A stretch of DNA of 64,000 bases from Rhodoglobus vestalii (GCF_006788895.1 NZ_VFRA01000001.1:744001-808000); one strand, 5' to 3'. Counted from the first letter of the stretch, positions 36,121 to 48,126 are shown. The notes: generated from the sequence alone by a model not told the origin. Numbers and translations are program-made.

Positions 36121-37731
36121 TTAGTCCTTGGTTACCTCGTGGTACAGCGGGACAGAGTCCCAACCGAAGACCACGTTGTCGACGGTGTCCGCGTAGACAC
36201 CGGTGACGTTCGAGTACCACAGCGGCACCGAAGGCAGGTCAACCAGGAGAATTTCCTGAGCTTCCTGGTACTTCGCCGTTGCTTCTTCTACAGTCGCTGC
36301 GCTTGCACCCTCTGCGAGAACACTTTCGAACTCGGGGCTTGAGTAGCCTTCCTTGTTTGAGCCAGCGCCATCAACGTAGAGCGGGCCGAGGAAGTTGTAC
36401 AGCGACGGGTAGTCAGCCTGCCATCCGGCACGAGTTGCACCGGTCAGCAGCTTGGCATCACGGTCGTTGAGTGCATCGGCGAACGTGGGGTATGCCTTAC
36501 CAACAGCCTCAATGCCGAGCGTGTTGCTGATGCTGTTTACTACCGCATCAACCCATGCCTGGTGGCCACCATCCGCGTTGTAGGCGAGGTCAAACACGGT
36601 GTCGCCGTACGGGGCGATCGCGTCGGCTTCAGCCCACAGGCTCGCAGCTTCTTCGGGGTTGAACTCAAGAACTTCAGCACCGGCAAGGCTGTCCGAGTGA
36701 CCAGCGATTACGGGTGACGTGAAGTCGGTTGCCGGAGTGCGGGTGCCCTGGAAGATGACGTCCGTGACTTCCTGACGGTCAATTGCCATCGAGATTGCTG
36801 CACGACGCAGCTCTCCCTCTTCCCCGGACCAGTGGTCAAGGTAGTAAGGCATATTGAATGCTTGGAAGATTGCCGCTGGCTGGTTGACCGAACGCTCGGG
36901 GAAGTCCGACTCGTAGGTCTCGAATGCAGAGTCAGGGACAGCATCGAGAATATCGAGGTTGCCACCGAGAGCGTCAGCATAAGCCGCGTCCTGGCTGGTG
37001 TAGAAGATAATCGAGACACCACCGTTTACGGGCGTACGGACACCGTCGTAGTCGGGGTTCGTGACGAGGTCGATCTGAACGTCATGCTGCCAGGCGCCTT
37101 CGCCGTCGAGCATGTACGGACCGTTACCGATGGGGTTCTCGCCGAAAGCATCAAGGTCTTCCCATGCAGCCTCAGGCATCGGCATGAATGCCGAGTAGCC
37201 GAGACGCAGCGGGAAGTCTGCCTCAGGGTTGATCAGGTTGACGGTGAACTCGGTGTCGCTGACGACCTCAAGACCGGTGAGTTCTGATTCTTCGTCATAG
37301 CTGAAGCCTTCGATGTTGTCGAAGAAGTACGACGAGCTTTGCGCGTTGCTGAGCAGAGCTCCGTACTGCCATGCCGTGACAAAGGAGTCAGAGGTGACGG
37401 GCGTACCGTCGGTGAATTCCCATCCTTCTTCGAGAGTCACGGTCCACGACTGTGCGTCTTCGGACTCGATGGATGCCGCAACTTCGTTCTCTACATCGCC
37501 ATCAGCGGTGTAGGAAACAAGTCCAGCAAAGATCGAAGTGATGACCTTGCCGCCACCGGTTTCGGTGGTGTTTGTGGGAATGAGCGACTGCTGTGGCTCA
37601 CTACCGTTGGTGGTGATGATCGCAGCCGTGTCGCCGTCGGCGGCCGGCTCGCTCGCCGCGCAGCCCGCGAGAGCGAGCGCTGAGGCCGAGAACAGCGCGA
37701 TTGCGCTGATTCCTATGCGTGATCTTTTCAA
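36121..37731 (-). CDS. Oligopeptide ABC substrate-binding lipoprotein (first in operon)
   Basis: 536 residues, family 5 solute-binding protein: signal peptide (LKRSRIGISAIALFSASALA) with lipobox LAGC (Cys ~23), then EGWEFTDGTPVTSDSFVTAW, the family signature. It delivers peptides to the OppBC permease. A TTG start at 37731 is assigned because a perfect AGGAGG lies 5 bases upstream and the signal peptide begins there; open frame further upstream has no signal character. The 247-base region upstream (37732-37978) has a G-run/C-run hairpin at 37807-37824 and GTTAC-6-GTAAC at about 37846-37861; no convincing promoter consensus. Confidence 0.93.
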   Translation of the reverse strand: MKRSRIGISAIALFSASALALAGCAASEPAADGDTAAIITTNGSEPQQSLIPTNTTETGGGKVITSIFAGLVSYTADGDVENEVAASIESEDAQSWTVTLEEGWEFTDGTPVTSDSFVTAWQYGALLSNAQSSSYFFDNIEGFSYDEESELTGLEVVSDTEFTVNLINPEADFPLRLGYSAFMPMPEAAWEDLDAFGENPIGNGPYMLDGEGAWQHDVQIDLVTNPDYDGVRTPVNGGVSIIFYTSQDAAYADALGGNLDILDAVPDSAFETYESDFPERSVNQPAAIFQAFNMPYYLDHWSGEEGELRRAAISMAIDRQEVTDVIFQGTRTPATDFTSPVIAGHSDSLAGAEVLEFNPEEAASLWAEADAIAPYGDTVFDLAYNADGGHQAWVDAVVNSISNTLGIEAVGKAYPTFADALNDRDAKLLTGATRAGWQADYPSLYNFLGPLYVDGAGSNKEGYSSPEFESVLAEGASAATVEEATAKYQEAQEILLVDLPSVPLWYSNVTGVYADTVDNVVFGWDSVPLYHEVTKD

Positions 37732-37806
37732 TGTGTCCTCCTGTGCAGAATTTGCTAACGATACGAAATTTTTGGTGCCGCACCGCGCGTGATAATTCAC
37801 CCTAAA

Positions 37807-37824
37807 CGGGGGGGGTGCCCCCCG
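37807..37824. other. GC hairpin in the leader of the opp operon
   Basis: CGGGGGG, loop GGTG, CCCCCCG. It lies about 75 bases before the TTG start of the oppA-like gene, within the 247-base gap to the DCC-family gene. On the opp strand it is followed by TTT only. It may be part of a structured leader; function not shown. Confidence 0.35.
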
Positions 37825-37978
37825 CAAAACTGTACGGACAAACGTTACACACTGGTAACGCCCGTGAAGATTATGCGCAAAGTTTGCAGCTTTTTCCCGC
37901 GAAAAGATGGAGTTTCACACAAATGCTGCGCAACACCCCCCACGCCCAGAGCACAGCATCGTGAGTTAACATCGGTCT

Positions 37979-38380
37979 ATGGGTGAAAAGGTTTCTCCGG
38001 GTACTCGAGAAAATATGGTGCTGATCTTCGATGGAGACTGTGCATTCTGCAGCCTGTGGGTCGAGCGACTCCGCGCAATACTTCCCACTTTTCCTACGAG
38101 CACACCGTGGCAGTGGGTCAACCTCGATGACTACGCGCTCACCCGAGACGACGTTGACAAAGCGGCCTGGTTCGTGACTCCCACTCGACAGTTTGTCGGT
38201 CACCTTGCGTTCTCCGCGATCCTTCGAAGCCAGCCAGCGATCGGGTTGCGGTTCCTCGGCAACCTCATCGCCACCGAACCATTCAGTTCCCTGAGCGCAC
38301 TCGCCTACCGATTCATCGCTCGCTACCGCCATCGCCTTCCGGGTGGAACCCCTGCCTGCGCGGTGCGACGCCCCGAGTGA
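37979..38380 (+). CDS. DCC-family thiol-disulfide oxidoreductase-like protein (DUF393)
   Basis: 133 residues with the family motif FDGDCAFCSLWVERL near the N-terminus, thioredoxin-like fold predicted; the CxxC of some members is reduced to CAFC. Function of the family is poorly known. TAACAT (37967-37972) ends 6 bases before ATG 37979, a leaderless-type promoter; a second ATG at 38015 is nearer the motif. Its TGA overlaps the GTG of the next gene, a CPBP protease, so the two are translationally coupled. Confidence 0.8.
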   Translation: MGEKVSPGTRENMVLIFDGDCAFCSLWVERLRAILPTFPTSTPWQWVNLDDYALTRDDVDKAAWFVTPTRQFVGHLAFSAILRSQPAIGLRFLGNLIATEPFSSLSALAYRFIARYRHRLPGGTPACAVRRPE

Positions 38381-39167
38381 CCGCGTCGCCTCCGCTCGGG
38401 CAGTCGCGGGGCAGACTGTGGGCAGAAATATCTCTCGTTCTTGCGCTGTCGCTGGGGGCATCCGCAATATATTCGGTCGTGTCGATAACCAATCGCCTCA
38501 CGCGCAGTGAACCGCTGTCCCAGCAGACTGCGACCCTAAACGCATCGCTGAGCTCGCGGCCCACATTCGACCTGATCTATCAAGTGCTGGGCATCAGCTT
38601 CGATCTTGCCCCGGTGGCGCTCGTCGCGTTTCTGCTGTGGCGCACAACACGACCGCGACTGGCACGCCTCGGAATCGACTTCACCCGTCCGGGCCGCGAC
38701 AGCCTCAGCGGCATCGCCCTTGCACTCGCAATCGGCATTCCCGGCATCGTTGTCTACCTCGTTGGGCGCAACCTCGGGCTCACCGTGAACGTGGTGCCGG
38801 CAGCGCTTGATCAGTACTGGTGGACCGTACCCGTGCTGCTGTTATCTGCACTGCGCGCTGGCGTCACCGAAGAAGTGATCGTGATCGGCTACCTTTACGC
38901 GCGACTCGGCGATCTGGGGTGGGGTCGGTGGCAGATCATCATCTCAACCGCCCTCCTGCGCGGCACCTATCACCTTTATCAGGGCATCGGCGCATTCATC
39001 GGCAACATTGCGATGGGGGTGCTCTTTGGTTGGCTTTACACCCGATACGGTCGGGTGCTCCCGCTCGTGATCGCGCACACGCTCATCGATGCCGCAATTT
39101 TTGTGGGCTACGGATGGGCGGCCGCAACCTTCCCCGACATTATTGGCCCACGCACCGAAAGCACCAC

Positions 39168-39171
<4 letters not shown>
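38377..39171 (+). CDS. CPBP-family intramembrane metalloprotease
   Basis: 264 residues, about seven transmembrane segments. The Abi/CAAX-protease motifs are present: EE in [15 protein letters not shown], His in [13 protein letters not shown] and His in [11 protein letters not shown]. It is a membrane glutamic/metal-type protease of the CPBP family; substrates unknown, some members give bacteriocin immunity. GTG start, overlapping the DCC gene by 4 bases. It ends tail-to-tail with gcvP (4-base overlap). Confidence 0.88.
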
Positions 39172-42091
<2,920 letters not shown>

Positions 42092-42092
<1 letters not shown>

Positions 42093-42463
42093 TACTCGCC
42101 TGTCAGTGTGGTGTATTCGTCGAGGCTGAGCATCGACGGGAGATCGGAAAACTCGATTTTTACGAGCCAACCCTCACCAAAGGGATCGCTGTTGACGAGT
42201 TCGGGGCTGCCAGCGACAGCATCATTGGCCTCAACGACCGTGCCAGCGACGGGGGCGAAGAGCTCGCCCACCGATTTGGTGGACTCGATCTCACCAACAA
42301 GTTTTCCGGCAGTGACCGTGTCGCCCACTCTGGGCAGCTCAACGAAAACGATGTCGCCGAGTTTTTCTGCCGCATAATCGGTGATTCCGATAGTCGCAAT
42401 GTTTCCCTCAACAAGCACCCACTCGTGCTCGGCGGTGTACTGCAGTTCGCTCTTCTCAGCCAT
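42092..42463 (-). CDS. gcvH: Glycine cleavage system H protein
   Basis: 123 residues with the lipoylation site [12 protein letters not shown] (Lys63) and the biotinyl/lipoyl fold. It shuttles the aminomethyl group between P, T and L proteins. It starts 2 bases after the gcvT stop and its TAA overlaps the gcvP ATG. Confidence 0.96.
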
Positions 42464-42465
42464 GA

Positions 42466-43704
42466 TCAGGCCTCTCTCTTGTAGAAGGGTAGGGAAATGA
42501 CGGATGCAGCAATGCGACTGCCCCGCACATCAAGGTGGAGTTCGGTGCCGACGTCACTGACATCAGCGTCGACGTACGCCATAGCAATCGGGTGACCCAG
42601 CGTGGGAGACAGCGCGCCAGAAGTGATCACTCCCACCTCGGTGTCACCGTGATAGATGGCGTAGTCCGCGCGACCGGCGCGGCGACCCTCGGCGGCGAGT
42701 CCGACGAGAACGCGAGCACCAGCATCCGGACCCGCCTCTATTGCGGCACGACCGACAAAGTCACCCTCCTTGCTGAGAGCAACAACGCGACCCAGACCGG
42801 CTTGCACCGGGAACGTTGTGAGGCCCAGCTCGTGACCGTACAGCGGCATGCCCGCCTCGAGTCGCAGAGTGTCTCGACAGGCGAGACCGGCAGGCACGAG
42901 ACCGAGGGGTTCGCCGGCAACGGTGAGCGCCGCCCAAAGGTCGGCGGCGGCATCCACCTGAATGTAGAGTTCGAAACCATCTTCGCCGGTGTAGCCGGTG
43001 CGCGCGATGATGAGGTCGTGCCCGATGAAAGTGGCGGCGGTTTCACGGTAGTACTTGAGTTCATCAAGCGGGGTGGCGAAGTCACCGAGCCCCGCGGTTG
43101 CTTCGAGAATGGCGCGCGATACCGGCCCCTGCACCGCGATGAGCGCGTAGTCGTCACTCTCGTCGGTGACCGTGACATCAAAGCCTTTAGCGCGTTCGCT
43201 GAGCGCTGTCGCCGCCGCGAATCGGTTGCCAGCGTTCGCGACCACTAAGAAGTGATCGTCGGCGAGGCGGTAGGCGACGAGATCGTCGATGATTCCGCCT
43301 GTCTCATTCAGGATCAGGCTGTACTTGGCTTGCGCGAGAGCCATCGCCGAAAGCTTGCCGGCAAGTGCGAAGTCGAGGTAGGCGCCGGCATCCGCTCCAC
43401 GCACATGGATTTCGGCCATGTGCGAGATGTCGAAGATTCCCGCGGCCGTGCGAACCGCATGGTGCTCGGCGAGGTCGGAGCTGTAGCGCACCGGCATCAT
43501 CCAGCCGGCAAAATCGGTGAACGCGGCCCCAAGCTGTTCATGAATGCCGTGAAGTGGCGAATACCTCATCGCGGAGGGCGGGGTCGCGGTCACTGCGGCG
43601 GTGGATATTGCTGCGGCGGTGGATATTGCTGCGGCGGTGGATGTTGCTGCGGCTGTCGCTGCGGCGTCAGCGGGGGAAGCTGCAGGCGTTGTTGCATCGA
43701 TCAC
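42466..43704 (-). CDS. gcvT: Aminomethyltransferase, T protein, with repeat-bearing N-terminus
   Basis: 412 residues from a GTG at 43704. The T-protein fold is clear ([45 protein letters not shown]). It transfers the methylene group to tetrahydrofolate and releases ammonia. The start is fixed by AGGAG 6 bases before the GTG. The first ~45 residues are an Ala/Thr/Ser-rich extension containing three near-identical hexapeptides (ISTAAA type), encoded by an 18-bp tandem repeat; other T proteins begin at about MRYSPLHG (ATG 43569), which here lacks a Shine-Dalgarno. First gene behind the glycine riboswitch. Confidence 0.93.
   Translation of the reverse strand: MIDATTPAASPADAAATAAATSTAAAISTAAAISTAAVTATPPSAMRYSPLHGIHEQLGAAFTDFAGWMMPVRYSSDLAEHHAVRTAAGIFDISHMAEIHVRGADAGAYLDFALAGKLSAMALAQAKYSLILNETGGIIDDLVAYRLADDHFLVVANAGNRFAAATALSERAKGFDVTVTDESDDYALIAVQGPVSRAILEATAGLGDFATPLDELKYYRETAATFIGHDLIIARTGYTGEDGFELYIQVDAAADLWAALTVAGEPLGLVPAGLACRDTLRLEAGMPLYGHELGLTTFPVQAGLGRVVALSKEGDFVGRAAIEAGPDAGARVLVGLAAEGRRAGRADYAIYHGDTEVGVITSGALSPTLGHPIAMAYVDADVSDVGTELHLDVRGSRIAASVISLPFYKREA
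43595..43648. repeat. 18-bp x3 tandem repeat inside gcvT
   Basis: Three in-frame copies of GCGGCGGTGGATATTGCT at 43595-43612, 43613-43630 and 43631-43648; the third has a single A-to-G change. Because the unit is a multiple of three, copy-number change would keep the reading frame and only alter the N-terminal extension of GcvT. Confidence 0.85.
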
Positions 43705-43739
43705 GGAGTTCTCCTGGCACATGGCTGGTGAATAGAACT

Positions 43740-43946
43740 CCCCCTCTGTGATGAGCCTGAGAGCTTCACGCACTTTTAAGCTAGTGCGCTTTCACCGTCG
43801 GCGGAACCTCCTGATGTTTCGAGATTCTCTTTCCAGAGTGGCCAGTGCGATGCGGTACATGAACCTGAGAGATTGGCGGGGAGGCTTGCTCCTTCGGTGC
43901 CGTGCTCGGAGTCATGATGACACCGGATGCTCGGCTCTCCCGCATC
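43740..43946 (-). ncRNA. Tandem glycine riboswitch
   Basis: Two aptamers precede gcvT. Aptamer 1 (about 43830-43946 on the minus strand) opens with GCGGGAGAGCC, has CACCGAAGGAGCAA (43886-43899) and CTCTCAGG (43864-43871), and closes with CTCTGGAAAGAG. Aptamer 2 (about 43740-43828) has CGCCGACGGTGAAAG (near 43790-43804), CTCTCAGG (43756-43763) and closes with CACAGAGGGGGAG. These are the class consensus blocks. Binding of glycine is expected to turn on gcvT-gcvH-gcvP. The ribosome-binding site of gcvT lies ~30 bases beyond aptamer 2, so control could act on translation; no separate terminator is apparent. Confidence 0.93.
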
Positions 43947-44005
43947 GTGTTGCGGCCCGATGTTCAGTTATTAGCTCAGCATAGCAATGAGCGGGGTGTA
44001 TCGGC

Positions 44006-44437
44006 CTACAGCATGGCCGAACTGAGCAGCAGGCTGGTCTCACTATTAACTACGCCGTCGACGTTGCGCATGCGGGCGAGGACTCGATCAAAGTTGCTGA
44101 GACTGTCAGTGCGGATGTCGGCCACGAGATCCCAGGCGCCGTTGGTGGTGTGAAGTGCGTGGATCTCTGGCAAGCCTCGCAGCTTGCGAATCACGGCATC
44201 CGTTGACCTCCCCTCCACCTCGATAAAGGAGATGGCCCGAATGATCGAGGGGTCACGATCTTCGCGAACGCGCACCGAAAAACCGAGCACCGTTCCGCCG
44301 CTGACGAGGCGGTCGATGCGACTGGTGACAGTGGCTCGGGTGACGTCGAGGCGGCGCGCTAGGCTCGCTACAGACTCGCGGCCATCGGCCCGGAGTGCGG
44401 CGAGAAGGCGGCGGTCCAGATCATCCAATTGAGCCAT
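44006..44437 (-). CDS. Lrp/AsnC-family transcriptional regulator
   Basis: 143 residues: helix-turn-helix (LDDLDRRLLAALRADGRESV, ARRLDVTRATVTSRIDRL) and a RAM effector-binding domain (VRKLRGLPEIHALHTTNGAWD region). The ATG at 44437 fits the family start, and TACACT (revcomp 44444-44449) ends 6 bases upstream. It faces ornithine cyclodeaminase and CtlX, so it probably senses an amino acid such as arginine, ornithine or citrulline and controls those genes and itself (inference). Confidence 0.9.
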   Translation of the reverse strand: MAQLDDLDRRLLAALRADGRESVASLARRLDVTRATVTSRIDRLVSGGTVLGFSVRVREDRDPSIIRAISFIEVEGRSTDAVIRKLRGLPEIHALHTTNGAWDLVADIRTDSLSNFDRVLARMRNVDGVVNSETSLLLSSAML

Positions 44438-44504
44438 GCACAAAGTGTACAGCGGTGCTCTCAATTATGCACAGTCGCTGGCTAAAAATCGCGTCTATTG
44501 GGTG

Positions 44505-44534
44505 TTGTGAGTGCATAGTGCACATTCGTAGCGT
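44505..44534 (+). promoter_or_regulatory. Promoter of ornithine cyclodeaminase with operator in the spacer
   Basis: TTGTGA (44505-44510) and TAGCGT (44529-44534) are 18 bases apart and resemble -35/-10. The spacer contains GTGCA-TAG-TGCAC (44511-44523), a perfect palindrome. A related imperfect site, TGCAC-AAA-GTGTA (44437-44449), overlaps the Lrp start and -10. Both fit one divergently acting regulator, most likely the Lrp protein. Confidence 0.55.
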
Positions 44535-44568
44535 GGGGAGTAGTAATACTGCAACGAGAGGAGTGACC

Positions 44569-45600
44569 ATGGTCAACTACGTGGACGTCAACAACATGCG
44601 ACGCTGGATTTCTGACACCGGAATTGAGCCCATCATTATGGGCATCGTGGGCTACCTTGAGCAGGATTATGCCAAGTGGCCCCAGTTCGACAAGACCCCT
44701 CGGGTTGCGGCTCACTCCGCTGAGGGAGTAATTGAACTCATGCCCACGAGCGATGGCGAAACGTATGCCTTTAAGTACGTCAACGGCCACCCCTCTAACC
44801 CCGGCAACGGTTTTCAGACCGTCACCGCTCTCGGCATGCTCGCACGCGTCGACAACGGTTACCCCACCTTCCTGTCGGAGATGACACTGCTGACGGCACT
44901 CCGCACCGCCGCGACCTCGGTGCTTGCTGCCCGTGCACTCGCCCGCCCAGACTCGAAGGTGCTCGCCCTCATCGGCACCGGAACCCAGTCGGAGTTTCAG
45001 GCTCTCGGATTCCGTGCTGGCCTCGGTATTACGCGGCTGCGGGCGTGGGACACCGATCCTGCCGCTCTCGACAAGTTCATCCGTAACGTTGAGCCGCTCG
45101 GTTTCGAGGTTGTGCGCGCGACCTCGGCCGCGGATGCCGTTGCTGGCGCCGACATCGTCACCACCTGTACCGCAGACAAGGCAAACGCGAAGATTCTGAC
45201 CACCGGCATGATCGAACCCGGAATGCACCTCAACGCGATCGGTGGAGACTGCCCCGGCAAAACGGAGCTCGAAGCCGACATCGTTCGCAACTCGACCGTG
45301 TTCGTTGAGTTTCCCGAGCAGACCCGTATCGAGGGTGAGATTCAGCAGCTTGAGGCCGACTCCCCCATCACCGAACTCTGGGAGGTGCTCGCCGGGCGCG
45401 CCGCAGGCCGCACGTCGGTCGACGAAGTCACCCTCTTCGACTCGGTGGGTTTTGCGATCGAAGACTTCTCGGCATTGCGCTACGTATTTGACGCGGTTCG
45501 TGGCACCGACTATGCCACCGACCTTGATCTGATTGCCGACCCAGCCGACCCCAAGGACCTGTTCTCGCTCGTGTCGCGCGCACCCGCGCTGCTCGCGTAG
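44569..45600 (+). CDS. Ornithine cyclodeaminase / mu-crystallin family
   Basis: 343 residues with the family NAD-binding motif ALIGTGTQSEFQALGF and the conserved SEMTLLTALRTAATSVLAARAL (in pieces). It should convert ornithine to proline and ammonia; some family members act on other amino acids. ATG 44569 has GAGAGGAG upstream. The next gene, CtlX, starts 8 bases after its stop; together they indicate citrulline/ornithine catabolism to proline. Confidence 0.9.
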   Translation: MVNYVDVNNMRRWISDTGIEPIIMGIVGYLEQDYAKWPQFDKTPRVAAHSAEGVIELMPTSDGETYAFKYVNGHPSNPGNGFQTVTALGMLARVDNGYPTFLSEMTLLTALRTAATSVLAARALARPDSKVLALIGTGTQSEFQALGFRAGLGITRLRAWDTDPAALDKFIRNVEPLGFEVVRATSAADAVAGADIVTTCTADKANAKILTTGMIEPGMHLNAIGGDCPGKTELEADIVRNSTVFVEFPEQTRIEGEIQQLEADSPITELWEVLAGRAAGRTSVDEVTLFDSVGFAIEDFSALRYVFDAVRGTDYATDLDLIADPADPKDLFSLVSRAPALLA

Positions 45601-45607
45601 GTCGCCG

Positions 45608-46600
45608 GTGAGCGTTCAGGCCCCCTCGGCCGCCGTACTGATCCGACCCCATCTGTTCACGCCGAATGGTCAGACCGCCAGTGACAACGCCTTCCAGTCG
45701 ACCGATCCCACCCGCACCCCGGATGAGATTGCTCGCGCCGCGTACGACGAGTCGACGATGGTGGCAGAAACGTTGCGCGACGCTGGCGTCAGCATCCACG
45801 TGTTTGATGACACCGAGAGCACTCGCCCTGACAGCGTGTTCCCGAACAACTGGTTTTCGACGCACAGCGGCGGGCGCGTTGCCGTGTATCCGATGTATGC
45901 ACCAAACCGGCGCACGGAGCGTCGCACCGATGTAATCGAGATGCTGAAGCACGATTTTCGGGTGCAGGATGTTGTCGACTATTCGGGGCTTGAGCACGAC
46001 GGCATCTACCTTGAGGGCACCGGGGCAATGGTCATCGACCACACCAACCGTGTGGCGTATGCGGCGGAATCTCACCGCGCCAACCCGCTCGCTCTCGAAC
46101 GCTTTTGCGCGTCATTTGGCTACGAGCCGATGATGTTTGAGGCGCGCGACAGCCATGGCGTGCCGATCTATCACACCAATGTGATGATGTGCATCGCAAC
46201 CGACTTTGCGATGATCGGGCTCGACCTGATTGCCTCCGGTGATCGTCGCATGGAGATTGCTGAGCGCTTGACCGCGCCTGGCCGCACCCTGATCGATCTC
46301 ACCGCCGACCAGATCGCCAATTTTGCGGGCAACGCTTTGGAACTGAAGGGTTCGAACGGTCGCGTTTTGGCGCTGTCGAGTCGTGCGCTCAAGAGTTTGA
46401 CGGCCGCGCAGCGTTCGGTCATTGAGCAGAGCTGCCAGATTGTGCCGCTCGATATTCCGACGATCGAGCTGGCCGGGGGGTCGGTGCGCTGCATGGTCGC
46501 GGGAATCCACCTCGATCGCCGTTCGCGGATGGCAGCGGATGTTGCTGCCGGCGTTCCCGCCGCCGGTACTGCAGAGTCGGCGCCGACGGCTGGCGCGTAG
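45608..46600 (+). CDS. ctlX: Citrulline utilisation hydrolase CtlX
   Basis: 330 residues, amidinotransferase/guanidino-modifying (GME) fold: PDSVFPNNWFSTH near 75, YLEGTGAMVID, His in HTNVMMCI and the catalytic Cys in GGSVRCMVAGIHL. CtlX converts citrulline to ornithine, which the preceding enzyme would cyclise to proline. GTG 45608 is used because the family N-terminus (AAVLIRPHLFTPN) follows; spacing of 8 bases from the upstream stop suggests coupling. The last ~20 residues are Ala-rich. Confidence 0.88.
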   Translation: MSVQAPSAAVLIRPHLFTPNGQTASDNAFQSTDPTRTPDEIARAAYDESTMVAETLRDAGVSIHVFDDTESTRPDSVFPNNWFSTHSGGRVAVYPMYAPNRRTERRTDVIEMLKHDFRVQDVVDYSGLEHDGIYLEGTGAMVIDHTNRVAYAAESHRANPLALERFCASFGYEPMMFEARDSHGVPIYHTNVMMCIATDFAMIGLDLIASGDRRMEIAERLTAPGRTLIDLTADQIANFAGNALELKGSNGRVLALSSRALKSLTAAQRSVIEQSCQIVPLDIPTIELAGGSVRCMVAGIHLDRRSRMAADVAAGVPAAGTAESAPTAGA

Positions 46601-46684
46601 CGCGGTCTGCTGCGCGCGGTAAGGCGGCGGGTCGATAGCGCGGCAGCGCGATAGTTCGGCCGTTCGATAGCGCGGCAGGCCAGC

Positions 46685-47074
46685 TTAGGCGCGCAGCTCT
46701 ACGGCCACGGACTGCGCTGCTGATCCGCGCACTTTTTGCGCGAGGCGAATGGCCAGGTACTTGGCACCGTACTTTTTCTTGAGTGCGGCATCCATTGCTG
46801 TGAGGGTTTCGTCATCGGTGCGCACAGCGGCGGTGGCGGTGACCGGCACAGCGCCGTCAGCGAAGTTACCCCGCATGTCGCACGCGATCAGCTCGACACG
46901 GTCGGTGCGACGGATGCGCTTAACCTTGCCGGAGGTGGGGGCGGTGGTGACGAGCAGGCGGTCACCGTCGGCGACAACCCACACCGGGGTCGGTACGGAC
47001 TCACCAGATTTGCGGAAGGTGATCAGCGAAACGTAGGGCTCGGAGGAGAGTGCGGAAAGTTCGTGGGGCATCAT
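46685..47074 (-). CDS. PPOX-class flavin/F420-dependent oxidoreductase
   Basis: 129 residues, split-barrel fold. Motifs SLITFRKSGESVPTPVWVV and TTAPTSGKVKRIRRTDRVEL fit the Rv1155/Rv2061-like PPOX family that binds F420 or FMN. Cytoplasmic; substrate unknown. Two consecutive ATGs (47074, 47071). GATAAT (revcomp 47081-47086) ends 6 bases before the first, supporting leaderless expression from 47074. It is 7 bases downstream of ppx on the same strand. Confidence 0.82.
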   Translation of the reverse strand: MMPHELSALSSEPYVSLITFRKSGESVPTPVWVVADGDRLLVTTAPTSGKVKRIRRTDRVELIACDMRGNFADGAVPVTATAAVRTDDETLTAMDAALKKKYGAKYLAIRLAQKVRGSAAQSVAVELRA

Positions 47075-47081
47075 GGTTCCA

Positions 47082-48077
47082 TTATCTGCTGGGCAGCTTG
47101 GTATGCGCGCCGAAGTCATCCGGTGCAAGTGACAGGGCGACTCCATCGAGGATGTCGTGCTCACTGGTCGTGACCCACTTGAGCGGTCTGCCGGTGGCGG
47201 CCGTGGCATCCGCGACCCGCTGCAGGATGGTCGACCAGATGACAGCACCGGCGGTGATGACGTCGACCCGACCCGGGTGCATGTACGGCAGAGCTGCCCG
47301 TTCGGCGCGGGGCATTCGGCTGAGGGCGTCGCAGGAGCGAAGCACGTCGGCCAGCGGTAGGCGGCTACCGCTGATGACCTCCGGGTCGTAGGAGTTGAGG
47401 CCGAGCGCGTGGGCCGTGACCGTGGTTACGGTGCCGGCCACTCCGATCACCTCTGTGGCCAGCGAGAGGTTGACGGTGGCTGTGGCTACGTCGAGGACTT
47501 CGGTAACGTCACGGCGGATGTCGGCGAGCTCCGTCTCAAGGGGCGGGTCACTGTGGATGTTTCGCTCAGCTAGGCGCACGCATCCGACATTCATCGAGTA
47601 GGCGGAGTCTGGGGTGCTGTTGCCGAGTACCAACTCGGTGGATCCCCCGCCGAGGTCGATCACGAGGTGTTGGGGTGTGGGTTCTTCGGGAGCGGGTTCG
47701 GCTAGGGCAGTGAGTGCGCCGCGGAACGATAACGCTGCTTCCTCGGTGCCCGGGATCACTTCGGCGGGGACACCGAGAATTGTGTGCACTGCGTCGGTGA
47801 ACTCTTCCCGGTTGGCAGCATCCCGGGTCGCTGATGTTGCTACGAAGCGGATGCGCTCCACATCGTGCTCGCGACAGAGCTCGGCAAACTTCTGGGTAGC
47901 GGCGAGTGTGCGTTCGAGCGCAGCCTCACTGAAGCGACCGGTGCGGTCGACGCCCTCTCCCAACCGAACCAGCTCGAGCGTGCGCACTACGTCGCGGAGC
48001 CCACCCTGCCCGTCAAGGTCAGCAATGAGCAGGCGGATCGAGTTCGTTCCACAATCAAAAGCGGCAACACGGGTCAT
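47082..48077 (-). CDS. ppx: Exopolyphosphatase / guanosine pentaphosphatase (Ppx/GppA)
   Basis: 331 residues of ASKHA fold: FDCGTNSIRLLIAD phosphate-1 motif, FVATSATRDAANR, catalytic region PGTEEAALSFRG and second phosphate motif VIDLGGGSTELVLG. It hydrolyses polyphosphate or pppGpp. About the shorter (single-module) length of actinobacterial Ppx. A frameshifted fragment of a second copy lies at 48825-48985, about 750 bases upstream of its start. Confidence 0.93.
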   Translation of the reverse strand: MTRVAAFDCGTNSIRLLIADLDGQGGLRDVVRTLELVRLGEGVDRTGRFSEAALERTLAATQKFAELCREHDVERIRFVATSATRDAANREEFTDAVHTILGVPAEVIPGTEEAALSFRGALTALAEPAPEEPTPQHLVIDLGGGSTELVLGNSTPDSAYSMNVGCVRLAERNIHSDPPLETELADIRRDVTEVLDVATATVNLSLATEVIGVAGTVTTVTAHALGLNSYDPEVISGSRLPLADVLRSCDALSRMPRAERAALPYMHPGRVDVITAGAVIWSTILQRVADATAATGRPLKWVTTSEHDILDGVALSLAPDDFGAHTKLPSR

Positions 48078-48126
48078 GGGGCTCCTTCGGAGAGAACTTG
48101 GTGTTCACGGGGAACGTTAGCGTCAA

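Noticed and set aside
37807..37824. Intrinsic terminator upstream of the oppA-like gene
   Set aside because: Only three T residues follow the stem on the opp strand and there is no gene upstream on that strand needing termination nearby.
46630..46684. Short repeats (CGATAGCGCGGCAG twice) after ctlX
   Set aside because: Only two short imperfect copies in an 84-base GC-rich gap; no gene or clear hairpin terminator supported.
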